The position numbers and the translations under genes are program-made. The notes below the pieces were generated by a model, which was given only the letters and a program-made list of their open reading frames with translations, made no database searches and was not told where the DNA came from. Below, one piece after another: positions 1 to 11,195 of a DNA stretch of 64,000 nucleotides. Within the stretch, counting starts at the first letter, position 1; every line of letters starts with the position of its first letter. Source of the stretch: Lunularia cruciata (taxonomy: Eukaryota; Streptophyta; Marchantiopsida; Lunulariales; Lunulariaceae); the NCBI GenBank assembly GCA_948567375.1, contig OX419755.1, positions 38,073,001-38,137,000 of the forward strand, written 5' to 3'.

Positions 1-560
1 ATTTGCATGATGGTGTTTTGGAACTGCGTGATGTAACCTCTTACAGAGCCAATTTGTTTTAACTCTGCCAACTTATCCAGTGTAGCTCGTGTGGCATTTA
101 TAGCTTGGAACCAACTAATTATTACGCTTTTGAATTCTGCCCATGTCAAGATTGGTACAACAATTTGTCGTTCAGCCCATGTCAAGATTGGTGCAACAAT
201 TTGTCATTTAGCTCGCTCCACTCGGAATCTCCACCATAGCTTTGCTACTCCATCCAATTGGCTAGAAGCCAAGAGAATATATTTTTGCTCGTCTTGTAGA
301 TTGGTAGCTTCAAAATAATGTTCACAATCAAACAAAAAATTCTCCACTGCACCCGAAAGATTCTTACCTTCAAATACCTTGGGTTTAGGGAATCTGATCC
401 AATCTTCTCCTTCTCAAATTGGTACTCTCTCCACTTGCTCTTGTTGTCAAAGATCTTGTTCATCCAACAATCGAGTAAGGTTCTCAATTTATTGTTGCAT
501 AGCAAGGATAACATTGGGTATTGCCGCCATGGTTGCTACTCTATCACACCACTCCCAATC
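1..560 (-). pseudogene. gag remnant of Ty3/gypsy chromovirus E0 (5' end, cut by window edge)
   Basis: The reverse strand matches the gag region of element E3 (35540-36470) base for base over long stretches, including the segment encoding the words 'DWIRFPKPK' and 'KLWWRF' in E3. Here the frame is broken by small indels, so only short open pieces survive. An in-frame ATG at 530-528 sits where E3 has ACG, so this copy may keep the original start. Gag would form the particle that packages the element RNA. The rest of the element lies left of the window. Confidence 0.8.
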
Positions 561-786
561 TATCTAATTTACTAATGCATAGAAACAACACGTCCACCAT
601 TCTCCATAAGATACAACCGGAAGCACCAAGGGTTCCTCATATATGGTGATTATATGCAGAAAATCTTATCCAAAGTGCGAGGTAATGAACTATGTGAAAA
701 AATGCTTGGGTAGAATTTGGACGCAAAAATCCCAATGGTTTGGTGGAAGTGGATTTGGTGGTCCATAAATTCCATCCATCCCATTC

Positions 787-800
787 CTGCTCTGATACCA
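787..800 (-). other. Primer-binding site of E0, tRNA-iMet type
   Basis: On the reverse strand TGGTATCAGAGC follows the end of the LTR after one base. This is the usual plant initiator-methionine tRNA primer site and fixes 802-1222 as the 5' LTR of a minus-strand element. Confidence 0.85.
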
Positions 801-801
801 A

Positions 802-1222
802 TATAAGAGACCGAGACCGAGACCGAGGAGAGAAATAAGAGAATAGAAACTCACATTGGGACACTTGAATGAAGGAAAACTCCAAATACCTAGCATGAGC
901 TTCGGCTTTGATATTTATAAGTAGCATACAAGGCCCTTGAGAAGCTTCTCAAGAAGCTTCCTTGAGCCGCTTTCTTAAAGTGCAAGCCAAGTTAACTAGG
1001 AAGCTTCTCAAGAAGCTTGCTTCTAGAAGCCGCCTACTTGGCATGCAAACTAAGCTAGTTAGAAGCTTCCTTCTAGAAGCCACTTGCTTGGAGTGCAAGT
1101 TAACTAGTCGGAAAGCTTCCCAAGAAGCTTCCTAGATGCTTTTGGAATATTCTAGGCTAATTTAGCTTATTCTCTACTTTGTTAGCCTTACTAACTATGT
1201 CGCTAAACTCCATACTGTTACA
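802..1222 (-). mobile_element. 5' LTR of chromovirus E0 (about 421 bp)
   Basis: The LTR is defined by comparison with the other family copies, which run in plus coordinates from TGTAAAAGACC to a TTGTTACA end. Here the first base pair has decayed to TA. On the reverse strand a TATAAATA box lies at 919-912. Upstream of it (940-1130) are dense AAGCTTC palindromes that resemble heat-shock elements. The LTR would carry promoter and polyadenylation signals of the element. Confidence 0.85.
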
Positions 1223-1387
1223 ATAGCTACCAATGACAACTTGAGCATGAGGTCCTTTGGAAAGGATATCTCCTTCACAACTCCACATAAGAACCTCTTC
1301 CTCATCTCCAAAAATAAGCAAACTACCATACATGAGTTAAAAGACTCCATGGCAATGAGGATGTCACCAACTAGCAGTGGGAGAATA
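1223..1387 (+). mobile_element. Inverted fragment of the 3' internal end of the same chromovirus family, with polypurine tract
   Basis: In plus orientation 1237-1350 matches the chromodomain-end region that is on the minus strand in E1 and E3 (for example 31950-32060). It ends in a purine tract at 1374-1387 directly before an LTR start. It therefore belongs to a second copy lying head-on to E0. Little coding capacity remains. Confidence 0.7.
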
Positions 1388-1797
1388 TGTAATAATATGG
1401 AGTTAAAAAAGAGTTAATAAGAGCTAATGAGTAAGCATAATCAACTAATAATAGCTAAAAAAGATAGAACTAGCATAATCTAGGAAAAATAAGAATGTTT
1501 CAGAAGCATCTAGGAAGCTTCTTAATAAGAAGCTTCCAAGAAATTCCCAAGGTTTTAATAACTTGTATATCAAGTAAATGGTTAGTTTAGCTTGTATGTC
1601 AAGTAGACACTTGGCTTGCACTCCAAGATAGACAACTTCTAGATGGAGCCTTCCTTGGGTGCTTCTTGGGAGCTTTGTATTTAGCTTCTATATAAATACC
1701 AAAGCCCAAGCATGTACTACGCATTCTGAGTTCCTCTCAAGCTAGAGTTTCCAAATGTGAACTTCCATTATTCTATTTCTCTCATTGGTCTTTTACA
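1388..1797 (+). mobile_element. 3' LTR in plus orientation, old copy (about 410 bp)
   Basis: It starts TGTAATAATATGGAG and ends GGTCTTTTACA, the exact reverse of the E0, E1, E2 and E3 LTRs. A TATATAAATA box is near 1690, preceded by GAAgcTTC units at 1514-1550. It is more diverged and more AT-rich than the others and so probably older. Confidence 0.75.
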
Positions 1798-2559
1798 CAA
1801 ATGATCCTTTACTAAATTCACTTTGGGGCTAACATATTTGTGGTTAAATTTTCAACTAGAGTGATATTTAGCTCATTAGAAACATCTTCTCAATGAATTT
1901 CCACTAACATCAAAATTGCAGCGTTTGGAGGTTTGTAGAAAATATTACAAGCATTTGAAGTTTCCAAACTCTCTAGGGTTTCAAAGGTGACAGAGGAATA
2001 CAAGGAGGTTGCTCTTTAGTTGGAGGCTATACAAGAAGAACTGAAGAAGAAGAAAGGAAGCAAGAGCAATATGCCAAATCGCCTTAGTAAAGATGATCAC
2101 AAACAAAAGCATAGAGCTCTTCAACATCAAGACAAAGAACAAACTATGAGTATAAAGAAAAAAAATCTTTCAAAGATCTTGGACATTAGTTAACCTATAT
2201 CAAAGAAGATATAACCAAAGGAAAGATGACTCATAATTCAAATAATTAGTAGCAAATGTAATTATTTTCAATAGTATTTGGAGTTAAAGAAACCTTTTTT
2301 GAATAAGATTTTCTTTGTTAAAATATTTTCTTAACTGTAAGACTTTCTTAGTTGTAAGATCTTTGTATTGTAATCTTTGAGTATGAAGATGTCCAAAGAC
2401 ATTAAAGTAGGAAGTTTATTTGGGAAAGAGTTAGTAGCTCCCCCAAGATATATGGATGGTAATTATTAGTATACAAGAGATCAAGGTAGGAAACGGTAAG
2501 ATAATAAGACAATTTTATAGTGTAGATGTAGTGAAGTGCAATCTTGATAGATTCATGCT
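1798..2559. other. AT-rich stretch without a recognisable gene
   Basis: There is a short Lys/Glu-rich plus-strand reading stretch near 2015-2190, broken by stops. It could be a remnant of the coiled-coil coding part of the E4-like repeat that follows, but I cannot show this. Confidence 0.3.
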
Positions 2560-3264
2560 ACTTTTTCCACCATTATATTTTCTTTAGTCTAAGTAGGAAG
2601 TATTATTTAAAGCTTCAGCTCCTTGTAAATGATTAATTCAATCCATGTAAGTTGAATAAAGTGAAAGAGCCAAAAGCTCTTTGTCACTTTTACTTGATTT
2701 TGAGTATTTGTTGTATGTCTTTGGTTAGTAGTAGAGGGGAATCTTTATAGTAGGAAAAAAGTGGCTAATTGTGTGTGATTACTAGTGCTTGAGGTTAGGG
2801 TCTAGGATCCCAATAGTTTTGAAGGAATGAAGCAATGCCTTGATGGTCTAAAGTGAGTTGTAGTGTTGAAAGTACCACAAAATTGTAAAGCAAAGATCTT
2901 ATACTAAGCAAATAGCCTTTGGAGTTGTGCTTTTTGGGAAGGTTAGAACATAGTCTCTAGAGTGATGTCTTCATAATAGAAGTAGTTTCTTTGGAGTGAC
3001 TAAATCATCATCTTTAGGGTAAAGTTGGAACTTATTATGCTTGAAAGTGATTTGGGAGTTTTCTATTTGCCATAGTGTACCATAATTGATGACTCAACCC
3101 TTTTCTAAAAGTGGTTTGTACCCAAGAGGTTAAACAAATAACAATAAAGAATTATAACAATGACACTTCTATTCAATTTTAGCTATTTTTGACACATACA
3201 TCCATGGAAACAACCTATTTTGTACTATTATACTATAAATTGGACCACATTGGGTTGTCACATA
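2560..3264 (+). repeat. Diverged relative of the E4 element 3' end
   Basis: Landmarks occur in the same order as in the last 770 bp of E4 copy A (39760-40535). These are an AATAAAG-containing block, AGCAATGCCTTGA followed by TTGTAGTGTTG, a GGTTTgTACC block, an ACATCCATGGaAAC block and a terminal GGGTTGTCACA at 3254-3264. The terminal CA agrees with the E4 end. Divergence is high, so this is either an old copy or a related family. Confidence 0.6.
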
Positions 3265-3429
3265 TTTTAATAGTACCAATTTTTGGGATACATTCCTTGG
3301 GAGTGGTTAGATTTGAAGATTGACAAGGCAATTAATGTCACCAATGAATCAAGTACCTTTAGAAGTCATTCAAATATATTGTGACTTAAGAGCCTTCAAG
3401 AAAAATAAAACACACATTTTACTATGCCT

Positions 3430-3693
3430 TCAAGAGAAATTATCACCTTTAGGGGATAGTTAGAACTTATCATATATGAAAGTGATTTTGAGTTCTTCAT
3501 TGGTCTTAGTGTGTGACAAGTGGTGACTCTACTTTCTTTTACAAGTGGTTCCTACTCCGAGGGGTTAAATAGGTAGCAATAAAGAGCTACAATAAGGATA
3601 CTTATCTTCAATTCTAGCCATTTCTAACCTGTATCTCCATGTGAACGACATGTTTCTTATCATTATACTATAAACTGAATGACACTAGGTTGT
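3430..3693 (+). repeat. Second, tandem partial copy of the E4-like end
   Basis: It repeats 2995-3264 about 430 bp downstream: a TTTAGGG block, the AGTGGTT...TACTCCGAGGGG block, an AATAAAGAG block, a TATCTCCATGTGAACGAC block and a final GGTTGTGA. Two ends in tandem suggest unequal exchange or a nested pair of ends. Confidence 0.55.
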
Positions 3694-4606
3694 GATACTA
3701 CCAAGTACATACAATCTACTTTGGAGTACATAGCTATCCAGAGTTAAAGGATGTCTAATGTATCCTTGCACTCAATCTCTAATCATAATAACATAAATAT
3801 AAATAACATAACGATTTATGATGGAGATGTTACACATAGAGACTCATTGTATGTATAATATGTTTTCTTTATATGAAATACATTGAATAATTTTTTTATC
3901 AATTAGAGAGAGTGATAAATTTATAAGAAATTTATCCTCTCATTAGACAATGATGTTTAATGAATCAAAGCATAATACTTCATATTAAATCAGACCTATA
4001 TGCTTTGTGAGACTTGTAAACAATAGGGTTCTAATAATATTGTGTGTTCATTTGTATACATATGGTTTTCTGATACAATATATTATATAATTCATGAAAA
4101 AGTGTAACAATTTTTATCTATGAATTAAAAAATCTTAATTTTTAATTTTCAATACACTCGATATTTTGAAGGTGTCTTGGATTTTTATCTGATGTGTGAG
4201 TATGATATATGATATCATAAAATCTTGTAGGTTGAATAAAATCCTGAATGTATATTGTGTTACTTACACTTTAAGAAAGATATATATATATATATATATA
4301 TATCAACTTTAATATAAGAACCTTGTAATCTTCCCCTTGTTCACTTCATCCTCATAGCATATATAAGAAGTCCAATCTTTTTAACATTTAACAACTAGAG
4401 CAACTGAATGAATTAGAAATTTCTCAAATCAAATACTTGGGAGTAATTTTTCTAAACATATCTAAATTCAAATTAAAAGTAAGAGTTTGTATTGCCTCGC
4501 TAGGTGATCTATAAATTAATCATCAAGTCATTTAATACAAATTGTCATTATTATATAATTTGATCATTACATCCACCAATATATGATTATCAATACTACA
4601 ATATTT
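3694..4606. repeat. AT-rich spacer with a (TA)n microsatellite at 4279-4303
   Basis: No gene is visible. A run of about 12 TA units lies at 4279-4303. The remainder is simple AT-rich DNA with many stops in all frames. Confidence 0.7.
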
Positions 4607-4876
4607 CTATTATCATCAAAATTATAATCATAATAAATATTTAATAGTGATAATAATCACCCAAAATATTCTATATAATATTGATAACTCAAAATTTCTA
4701 TTATGATAAAAATGATAATCATAATAAATACTTAATAGTGATAATAATCACACAAAAGATTCTGTATAACTTGATAACTCAAAATTTCTATTATCATCAA
4801 AATGATAATCATAATAAATATTTAATAGTGATAATAATCACCCAAAATATTCTATGTAACTTGATAACTCAAAAGA
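4607..4876 (+). repeat. Tandem repeat, about 90 bp x 3
   Basis: GATAATAATCAC recurs at 4649, 4740 and 4830, within a longer unit that carries AACTCAAAATTTCTATTAT and TAATCATAATAAATA. Units differ by a few substitutions and one base of length. The short open frame across it is only a by-product of the repeat. Confidence 0.85.
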
Positions 4877-5169
4877 CCATCATATGGTCTTTGTTTTTTA
4901 AATTATAAGGTTCATTTTAAAATAAATTTTATAAAATCAAATTTAACATAAATATATAATAAGATAATAAATAATAAATAAATTTAATTAAATCTAATTT
5001 TTGGATACAAATATATACATTTACTTTGATATAGCAATCAAGTCATCATTCAACAATTTTATTTAAAGATATGTTTATTGACTTTTGATTCCAATTTGTT
5101 TGGTTAAATGATCTAATGACCAATTTATAGATCATAGTTCAATATATCATCTAGTGAGGCAATAACCTA

Positions 5170-5465
5170 ACAAATGATTAAACCAATAGTGTATAAATTT
5201 TCTACAAGTTTCACCATCTCTTCTATCTACACTACTAATATTGAGATCAGACATGCATTACCCTTAACCTAAAAATGGTTAAATCAATAAGGGAGAAAAC
5301 TTTCTACAAATTTCACCATTTCTTCTATCTAAAATACTAATATTGAGATCAGATATGTGTTACCCTTTAACCTAAAAAATGGTTAAATCAATAAGATATT
5401 ACATGTTTCACCATTTCTCATATCTACATCACTAATATAGAGATCAGATATGCATTCCACTCATA
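5170..5465 (+). repeat. Second tandem repeat, about 95-102 bp x 3
   Basis: Units share TTTCACCATnTCTTCTATCTA, ACTAATATTGAGATCAGA and AACCTAAAAATGGTTAAATC. GAGATCAGA recurs at 5243, 5345 and 5440. It is unrelated in sequence to the 4607-4876 array. Confidence 0.8.
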
Positions 5466-5949
5466 GGTTTTATTACTCTAATGTAAAATGAAGAGATTTG
5501 TCATCTTAGTTTAGATCTTGAATACAACTTAAATACTATTTCCACCAAAAGAGTATGAATCATTCTATTCTTAAGATAATATATAATCTTCCTAATCATG
5601 AATTTTAGGAGCCAGTTGGGAGACATCCCTAACACATGTGACATAACATTGTGCATGGGATTCTCTTGGTAATAAAGTAGTTATACATGTGTCAAATATA
5701 TAAATTACTCCTTCTCAATTCTTCTTTCAAGACTCTTCCAGATTACCCTTTTCTCTAACTTCCTCCCAACCCTTTTGGAATGGCTTGCACTTCTCCATTG
5801 CTTACTGCACTATATTAATAAATAGCTTTCTTGCATGTGGCAATACAAGGGAACTAACATTCTATTCATTCAAACATCACCTAAGACTTCATATTTCACT
5901 CTTCAAGCTATAGAGGAAGCCATACAAGGCTTAGCATTGCAACAAGGTT

Positions 5950-6320
5950 ATAGTGTTCAATGGTGCTACTCCAAAAAGTAAAAAGAGGTAAATTGTACAT
6001 AGTTTGGCTTTTTTTTTTATCACAAAAGAATTATCAAAACAATTGCCCCTATTTAATAGAGGAACAAAAAAGAAGGAAACTAACTCTCATTGCATACAAT
6101 GTATGCAATAAGAGTTACTATCCAATATTGCTTTCACCATACTAGCATCAAAGAATGGAGAGTGATGGTAGAAAAGTGTGCACACAATCATCCTCCTACT
6201 GCAAATGTGTCTACATATCAAATTGCTTGTGTTATCATTCTCAATATCATTGCAAAAAGTCAAGATATGTCAAAAGTAGGTGCATGGCCAAAGACTATAT
6301 TGATAACTCTTTGCTAACAA
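5950..6320 (+). pseudogene. N-terminal zinc-binding part of a MULE transposase, degenerate
   Basis: Across two plus frames the translation gives CPYLI, then a frameshift, then EWRVMVEKCAHNHPP. A cysteine followed by W-x-V and HNHP is the hallmark of the FAR1/MuDR-type DNA-binding domain that precedes MULE transposases. The strand matches the transposase body at 9930-11195. I infer one gene split by the later insertion at 6476-9531. Function is lost through stops and frameshifts. Confidence 0.5.
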
Positions 6321-6475
6321 ATCTTGAGCAGCTTGATCAATGCTCAAGATATCTACAATATCAAGAAAAGGATGCATTCTAAGCAACTTACATGGCCAAA
6401 CATCCAAAGAAGCATTGTTGGATATTTTACAAGAGGAAAACGGATTGCATGTTTATGCTAGAGTGTAATACCAAG

Positions 6476-7201
6476 GGTTAGCCATATGATATAGATGTGA
6501 AATTTGGTTTGGTAACATCTAGAATGATGTTATACATGATGGTCAAAATAGATCAGATAGAAGTATCACCAAAAGAGTACTTCTACTAATAGAGCAGAAA
6601 CCAAAATAGACTTGAGAACCTTAGAATCAATAGCTAGACATATGATTTAAAGGTGAGAATTGGTTTGGTAACATCTAGAAGGATGTTACACATGATGGAC
6701 TAAACAGATTAGAAAGAGGTATCACCAAAAGGGGACTTCTACTAATAGAGTAGGAACCAAAATATGCCTGAAATCTTTGAAGGCAATTTCGGAGGCCTAA
6801 ACGGATGAATTAGGCCTCAAAAATGTGCGGATTCCGCCTCCAACAGAGGAAAGGCTGGCCTTCCCTCCCCTTGCTTTGTCTCATCGAGAGCTTTCCAACG
6901 GTACCTTACTCATGTGATTCTGAGATTCCTATAGGAAGATTCCCTAAAAGATTCCCTCCGGTCAAAGCTCGTTTGACCAACCAGATAGGACCTAGACCAG
7001 ACAGGTCACCCATCCAAGTAAGTAATCCAAGGGTGGAGCTTGCTGACATGTCACCTATCTGTGTCCCTAATCCGATGGTGGAGCTTCCTTGGAGGAGATC
7101 CTCTTGTCTATATAATAAAGAGAAGGTGCTCCCTTGGGGCATCGAATGTTTGAGTGTGCAATCTGTGTTTTCTCTCGTCTCTTGTCCTTGGAGTATTACA
7201 T
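6476..7201 (+). mobile_element. LTR-like direct repeat, left copy
   Basis: Positions 6638-7201 match 8938-9531 collinearly: TAGCTAGACATAT, TTGGTAACATCTAGAAGG, TATCACCAAAAG, GAGCTTCC...GGAGATCC, a TATATAATAAAGA box at about 7109 and a shared TGTCCTTGGA end. Positions 6476-6633 are a partial extra copy of the first part. A TATA box close to the right end and direct repetition fit LTRs, but I see no clear TG...CA ends, primer site or retrotransposon protein between them. Confidence 0.5.
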
Positions 7202-8937
7202 AGAGATGCAAAGAGAAGGTTGATTTGTCTCTTCTTTGCACCAATATTTGCGGTTGAGTTGGCCAAGGGATTTATAATAATCCTTTTGATTGGTACTACA
7301 TATAAGACAAATAGGTGAGTCTCATGGCTTTGGGTAGAAAATAAGGCCAATAAGGTCTCTCAACACCTCTCAAGTTCTAGGAAATGAACCTTGACCACTA
7401 CTAGCAGTTGAAATAGATTTCTTGGAACTATTACTCATGGTTTTAGATAACTCCAAGCTTTGTTATGTTGTACAAGTTACTTCACTTTGTTAACCAAAAA
7501 TTTGCCTTTGCTTTTGGCATTTCTTTGTATATTTTTGCATTTTATTGCTACACAAAAGATTCAAATTTTGTCTATTCCATACTATAGTAAATTGGTTTAG
7601 AAAGCAAGTTGAGATTGCAACTTTCACTTTCAAGTGGATTCATTGCCTACATGACTTGTAGACCTAGTCTTCTTCTTCAAGATCTGTCATAATTTCATAC
7701 TCAATAAAAGAGCTTTACAAGTGGCATTGCACTTCTTCACTCATGCCATATTGTTGGATCAGGCTTTGACCTGATTTAGCATGATTGCTTTTCATGGAGA
7801 ATCTTGCACAATTGGCTTTTGCCAATTATCCAAGATCCCCCGCTATAGCCTACTATGGGAGTCTCATGGGTTTTATCTCAGCCTCAATGCAATGGATAAT
7901 ATTAATAGACTTACTAAGAATTGTTGGCTTGGTCATCCTTTACCTAACCAACTACTTGATGCTTTGTAGGTTCATCAAATAGCACCTTTTAGCTTTCATT
8001 TAATTGGGATTTGGCCCAAATTGTTTGAAAAATTCACACATATTACTCTCTCATTTACCACTTTGTTTTCAATAGTTGTCATAGTTTATCAAAGGCCATA
8101 GGCTCAATTAATTAAAATTTGGGCAGCTCAGAGAAGGAAAAAGTTTTTTGTTTTTGAATACAACCTTTAATATGTAAGGATGAAAATAACATAGAGATGC
8201 CTTATCATCTATGATAGTTATCAAAGCAAAGTTAGAGGTATGATTAGGAATGGTTGTATGTTGTGGACAAGCTTTGAATAGGAATTTGCTCAAAATACTT
8301 CCTTGGTGCATGATGTTTTGTAATTTTAGTGGCATTGCTTTGCATAGAAGTGGGTTTCTTAGATGGACCAAAGCCATCATCAAGTAAGAGTTTGTGGGTA
8401 GTTGCTGTAATCTTGCTTGTGCTTGAACATGAATTGGGTTTTGATGCTATCTTTAGGCTTCCTTTGCAAGACAAGGTGGTGCCAATATTCATGAGCATTT
8501 TGGACACATGTCTAGGTTAGAGATCACAAAATCTAAGCACTCCATGCAAGTAATTTTTGTCTAGTCTATTCCATATATGTAATCATTTTGGAAGTTTTTT
8601 GTCAAACCAAATTTAAAAGATTATCCTACCAATCTAGTCCTAAATCTACTCAATTCATGTTAGGTTACATTAAAATTCATTTATTCAATCCTCAATTACT
8701 TCCTAATAAAGGTCCAACAGGGTCTAACATAAATTTGATACAAGAATTCTTGTTGTGAATCTAGTAAATTATTTTGAATATTTAAGCAAGTTGATAGAAA
8801 TTGCTATATACATAACATCCATGAATCAAAGAACTAGCTAAATTTTTTTGAATGTTTCAGCAAGTTGATAGAAATTACTATATACATAACATCCATGAAT
8901 CAAAGAACTAGCTTAAAAATTCATAGAAGGAAGTGGC
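7202..8937. other. Spacer between the two LTR-like repeats
   Basis: This 1.7-kb AT-rich segment has no reading frame that resembles a known protein on either strand. If the flanking repeats are LTRs this would be the interior of a non-autonomous element. Confidence 0.4.
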
Positions 8938-9531
8938 CACTAGCTAGACATATTATCTAGAGGTGGAAATTAGCTTAGTACTATTTGGAAGGTTGTTATA
9001 TATGATTGTATAAGTAGATCAGATAGAGGTGTCACCAAAAGAGGACTCCACTAATAAGATAGAGGCCGAGAATACCTTGAAAACTTTAGAGCTAATTTTG
9101 GAGGCCCAAAAAATTAAATTAGGCCTTGAAAATGCATGAGTCATTTCCAATCTAAGAGAAAAGGCTTGCCTTCTCCCCCACATGTTTGTCTCATTGAGAG
9201 TTTTCTAATGGTACCTCACTCATGTTATTTTGAGTTTCATATAGAAAGATTCCCTAAATATTCTCTTTGGTCAAACTTGTTTGACCAACTAGACAGGACA
9301 AAGACCAAAAGGTCACCCATCCATGCAACTAATCTAAGGGTGGAGCTTGCTAATAGGTCACCAATCCATATATCTAATCCAAAGATGGAGCTTCCTTTGA
9401 GGGGATCCTCTTTGCTATATAATAAAGACAAGGTGTTCCTTTGGGGGCAGAAGAGTATTGAGGTTTGAAGCCTATTGTTTCTATTCTTCTGCTTCTCTTG
9501 GGTGCTCTCATGTCCTTGGAACACTACACTA
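8938..9531 (+). mobile_element. LTR-like direct repeat, right copy
   Basis: This is the direct repeat of 6638-7201, with the TATATAATAAAGA box at about 9416 and the same terminal TGTCCTTGGA followed by an ACA. The two copies have drifted considerably. The MULE coding sequence resumes to the right. Confidence 0.5.
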
Positions 9532-9559
9532 CTTTTGGGCAATACCGCAATGCATGAAC

Positions 9560-11195
9560 CATTGCATTGATACATTGGAAGGGTGGGAAGAAGATGAAAC
9601 ACATGATCAAGATATTCTTGCTATCACACACAAAAGGAGAATTTGTTCATGATTTCTTCATTGGAGTAAGGATTCCCTCCTGTTTTTGTATTTCTTCATG
9701 CACAATAGCTGTACCTATGCTATTTTCCAAAGATTTGCCATGTGCTAAGGCTATGGAGCATAGCCACATTCCTCCTCACTACCACAAAATGATAAAAAGA
9801 ATGACCCATCAGTTTAGATGTTTTCCTTTTTAAGACTCATTTGATCCAAAATTTTTTTAGTAGCACTAATAGTTAGATATAAACCAATGGCAGAATGGAC
9901 TAAATTTTCTTAGAAAAGATCAAAATGCATAGAAAAGATCATGACTTATTGTTGATCTCTAATGGAGTTTTGGGTTCAAAATACCACTTCTACATGTGGT
10001 TGGTGCTACATCAAAAAATATGTCATTCTTAGTCAGATTTTGTTTCATGAAGGCAAAAAAAAAGGAGATTACTTGTGTGCACTTGCTCATATTTGTGGAA
10101 TTTTTCTCTTATTTCATCTCCCTTAGGTTCTAGTTACATATTGTGAGCTTGCTTTAATGCACACAATTGAAGAAGTGTTCACCCTTGCAAAGGCACTACT
10201 TTGTCAATGGCACGTTGAGAAGAACATCTTCGCCAATCTGAAGCAATACTTCCACACCAACATAGAATTTGAAGCCTTCTCACTCCAATAGTGCGCTATT
10301 GTATTTGCACTTGATGAAGATGCTTTCAATCTCTGTTGGAACAAGTTGTGCAAGCATTAATTTACTACTGGTGAGGTAATTTCCTACCTCATCGCTACTT
10401 GGATGCCTCACAAGACTTGGTTTGCACTCCCTTGGACAAAAGAGATCATGCACTTTGTGCATTTGGTTACATCTTGCGCCAAGAGAAAACATTCTTCCCT
10501 AAAAAGGTGGACCAATATTTGTACCGGTGACTTGAAAGATGTTTAAAAGAAGCTTTGTTTGTTGGTAGCTTGCCAAGAAGAAGTATTTGTCAATGTTTAG
10601 CTTATGATGTTGCAATAGACTTCTCTTCCTTTCCCATGATATATGGACAGAAGTTTACAAGAAGGTACCCCACTATACGTTGCACAAAACTATAGAACAA
10701 CTCAATAAGACAAAGCATCTTGACAATACTTCTTTGGCATGTACAAATATCCTCAAGAAAACCATGGGGTTATCTTGTTCCCTTATGTGGAAGCGTTTGT
10801 TAGATCAAAATTTTCGCCTTTCTCTTGAGCATTTTGATCAACATCAGTGGCTTGAGAAATTTGTTATTGAGATTGAAGACATTAGTCCTATGATGTTTGA
10901 CAATATGTTGAGTCAAATCCAACAACGCCATCAAGAATTACCGCCTCATCAACAATATCTATTGGAATAACAAGCAAGTGGAAATACTTTCACAAGCTTC
11001 TTCAAGTAAATATGTATGTGAGCCCTTACCCATTTGCACTCATGGATGCACCCAAGGCACTAATAATTATGTGGCACCCATAGAGATGTATACGCTTTTG
11101 AGATTATAGAAACTCAAGCTAGCCAGATGCCATGGAGTTTGCAAACAATTTGGACATAATAAGAAAACTTGCAGGAATACAAATCCCAAGTAGCT
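9560..11195 (+). pseudogene. MULE (Mutator-like) transposase body, degenerate
   Basis: Translation in shifting plus frames from about 9930 gives the family order: a block corresponding to 'GDYLCALAHICGIF', then 'ELALMHTIEEVF', 'LLCQWHVEKN', a later 'GLSCSLMWKRL' with 'LSLEHFDQHQWL', and a C-terminal zinc knuckle C-x3-C-x4-GHN-x3-C at 11131-11180. The ELALM/LLCxWHxxKN pair is typical of the MULE transposase domain. This protein would cut and paste elements with long terminal inverted repeats. Several stops and frameshifts show it is dead. I could not identify terminal inverted repeats. Confidence 0.75.

Noticed and set aside
4607-5465. CRISPR-like array
   Set aside because: Whole units repeat tandemly with no short repeat and unique-spacer pattern, and the genome is eukaryotic.
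6823-7244. Overlapping 112-126 codon frames in the left LTR-like repeat
   Set aside because: The homologous right copy (9136-9602) does not conserve either frame; they are chance openings in a repeat.
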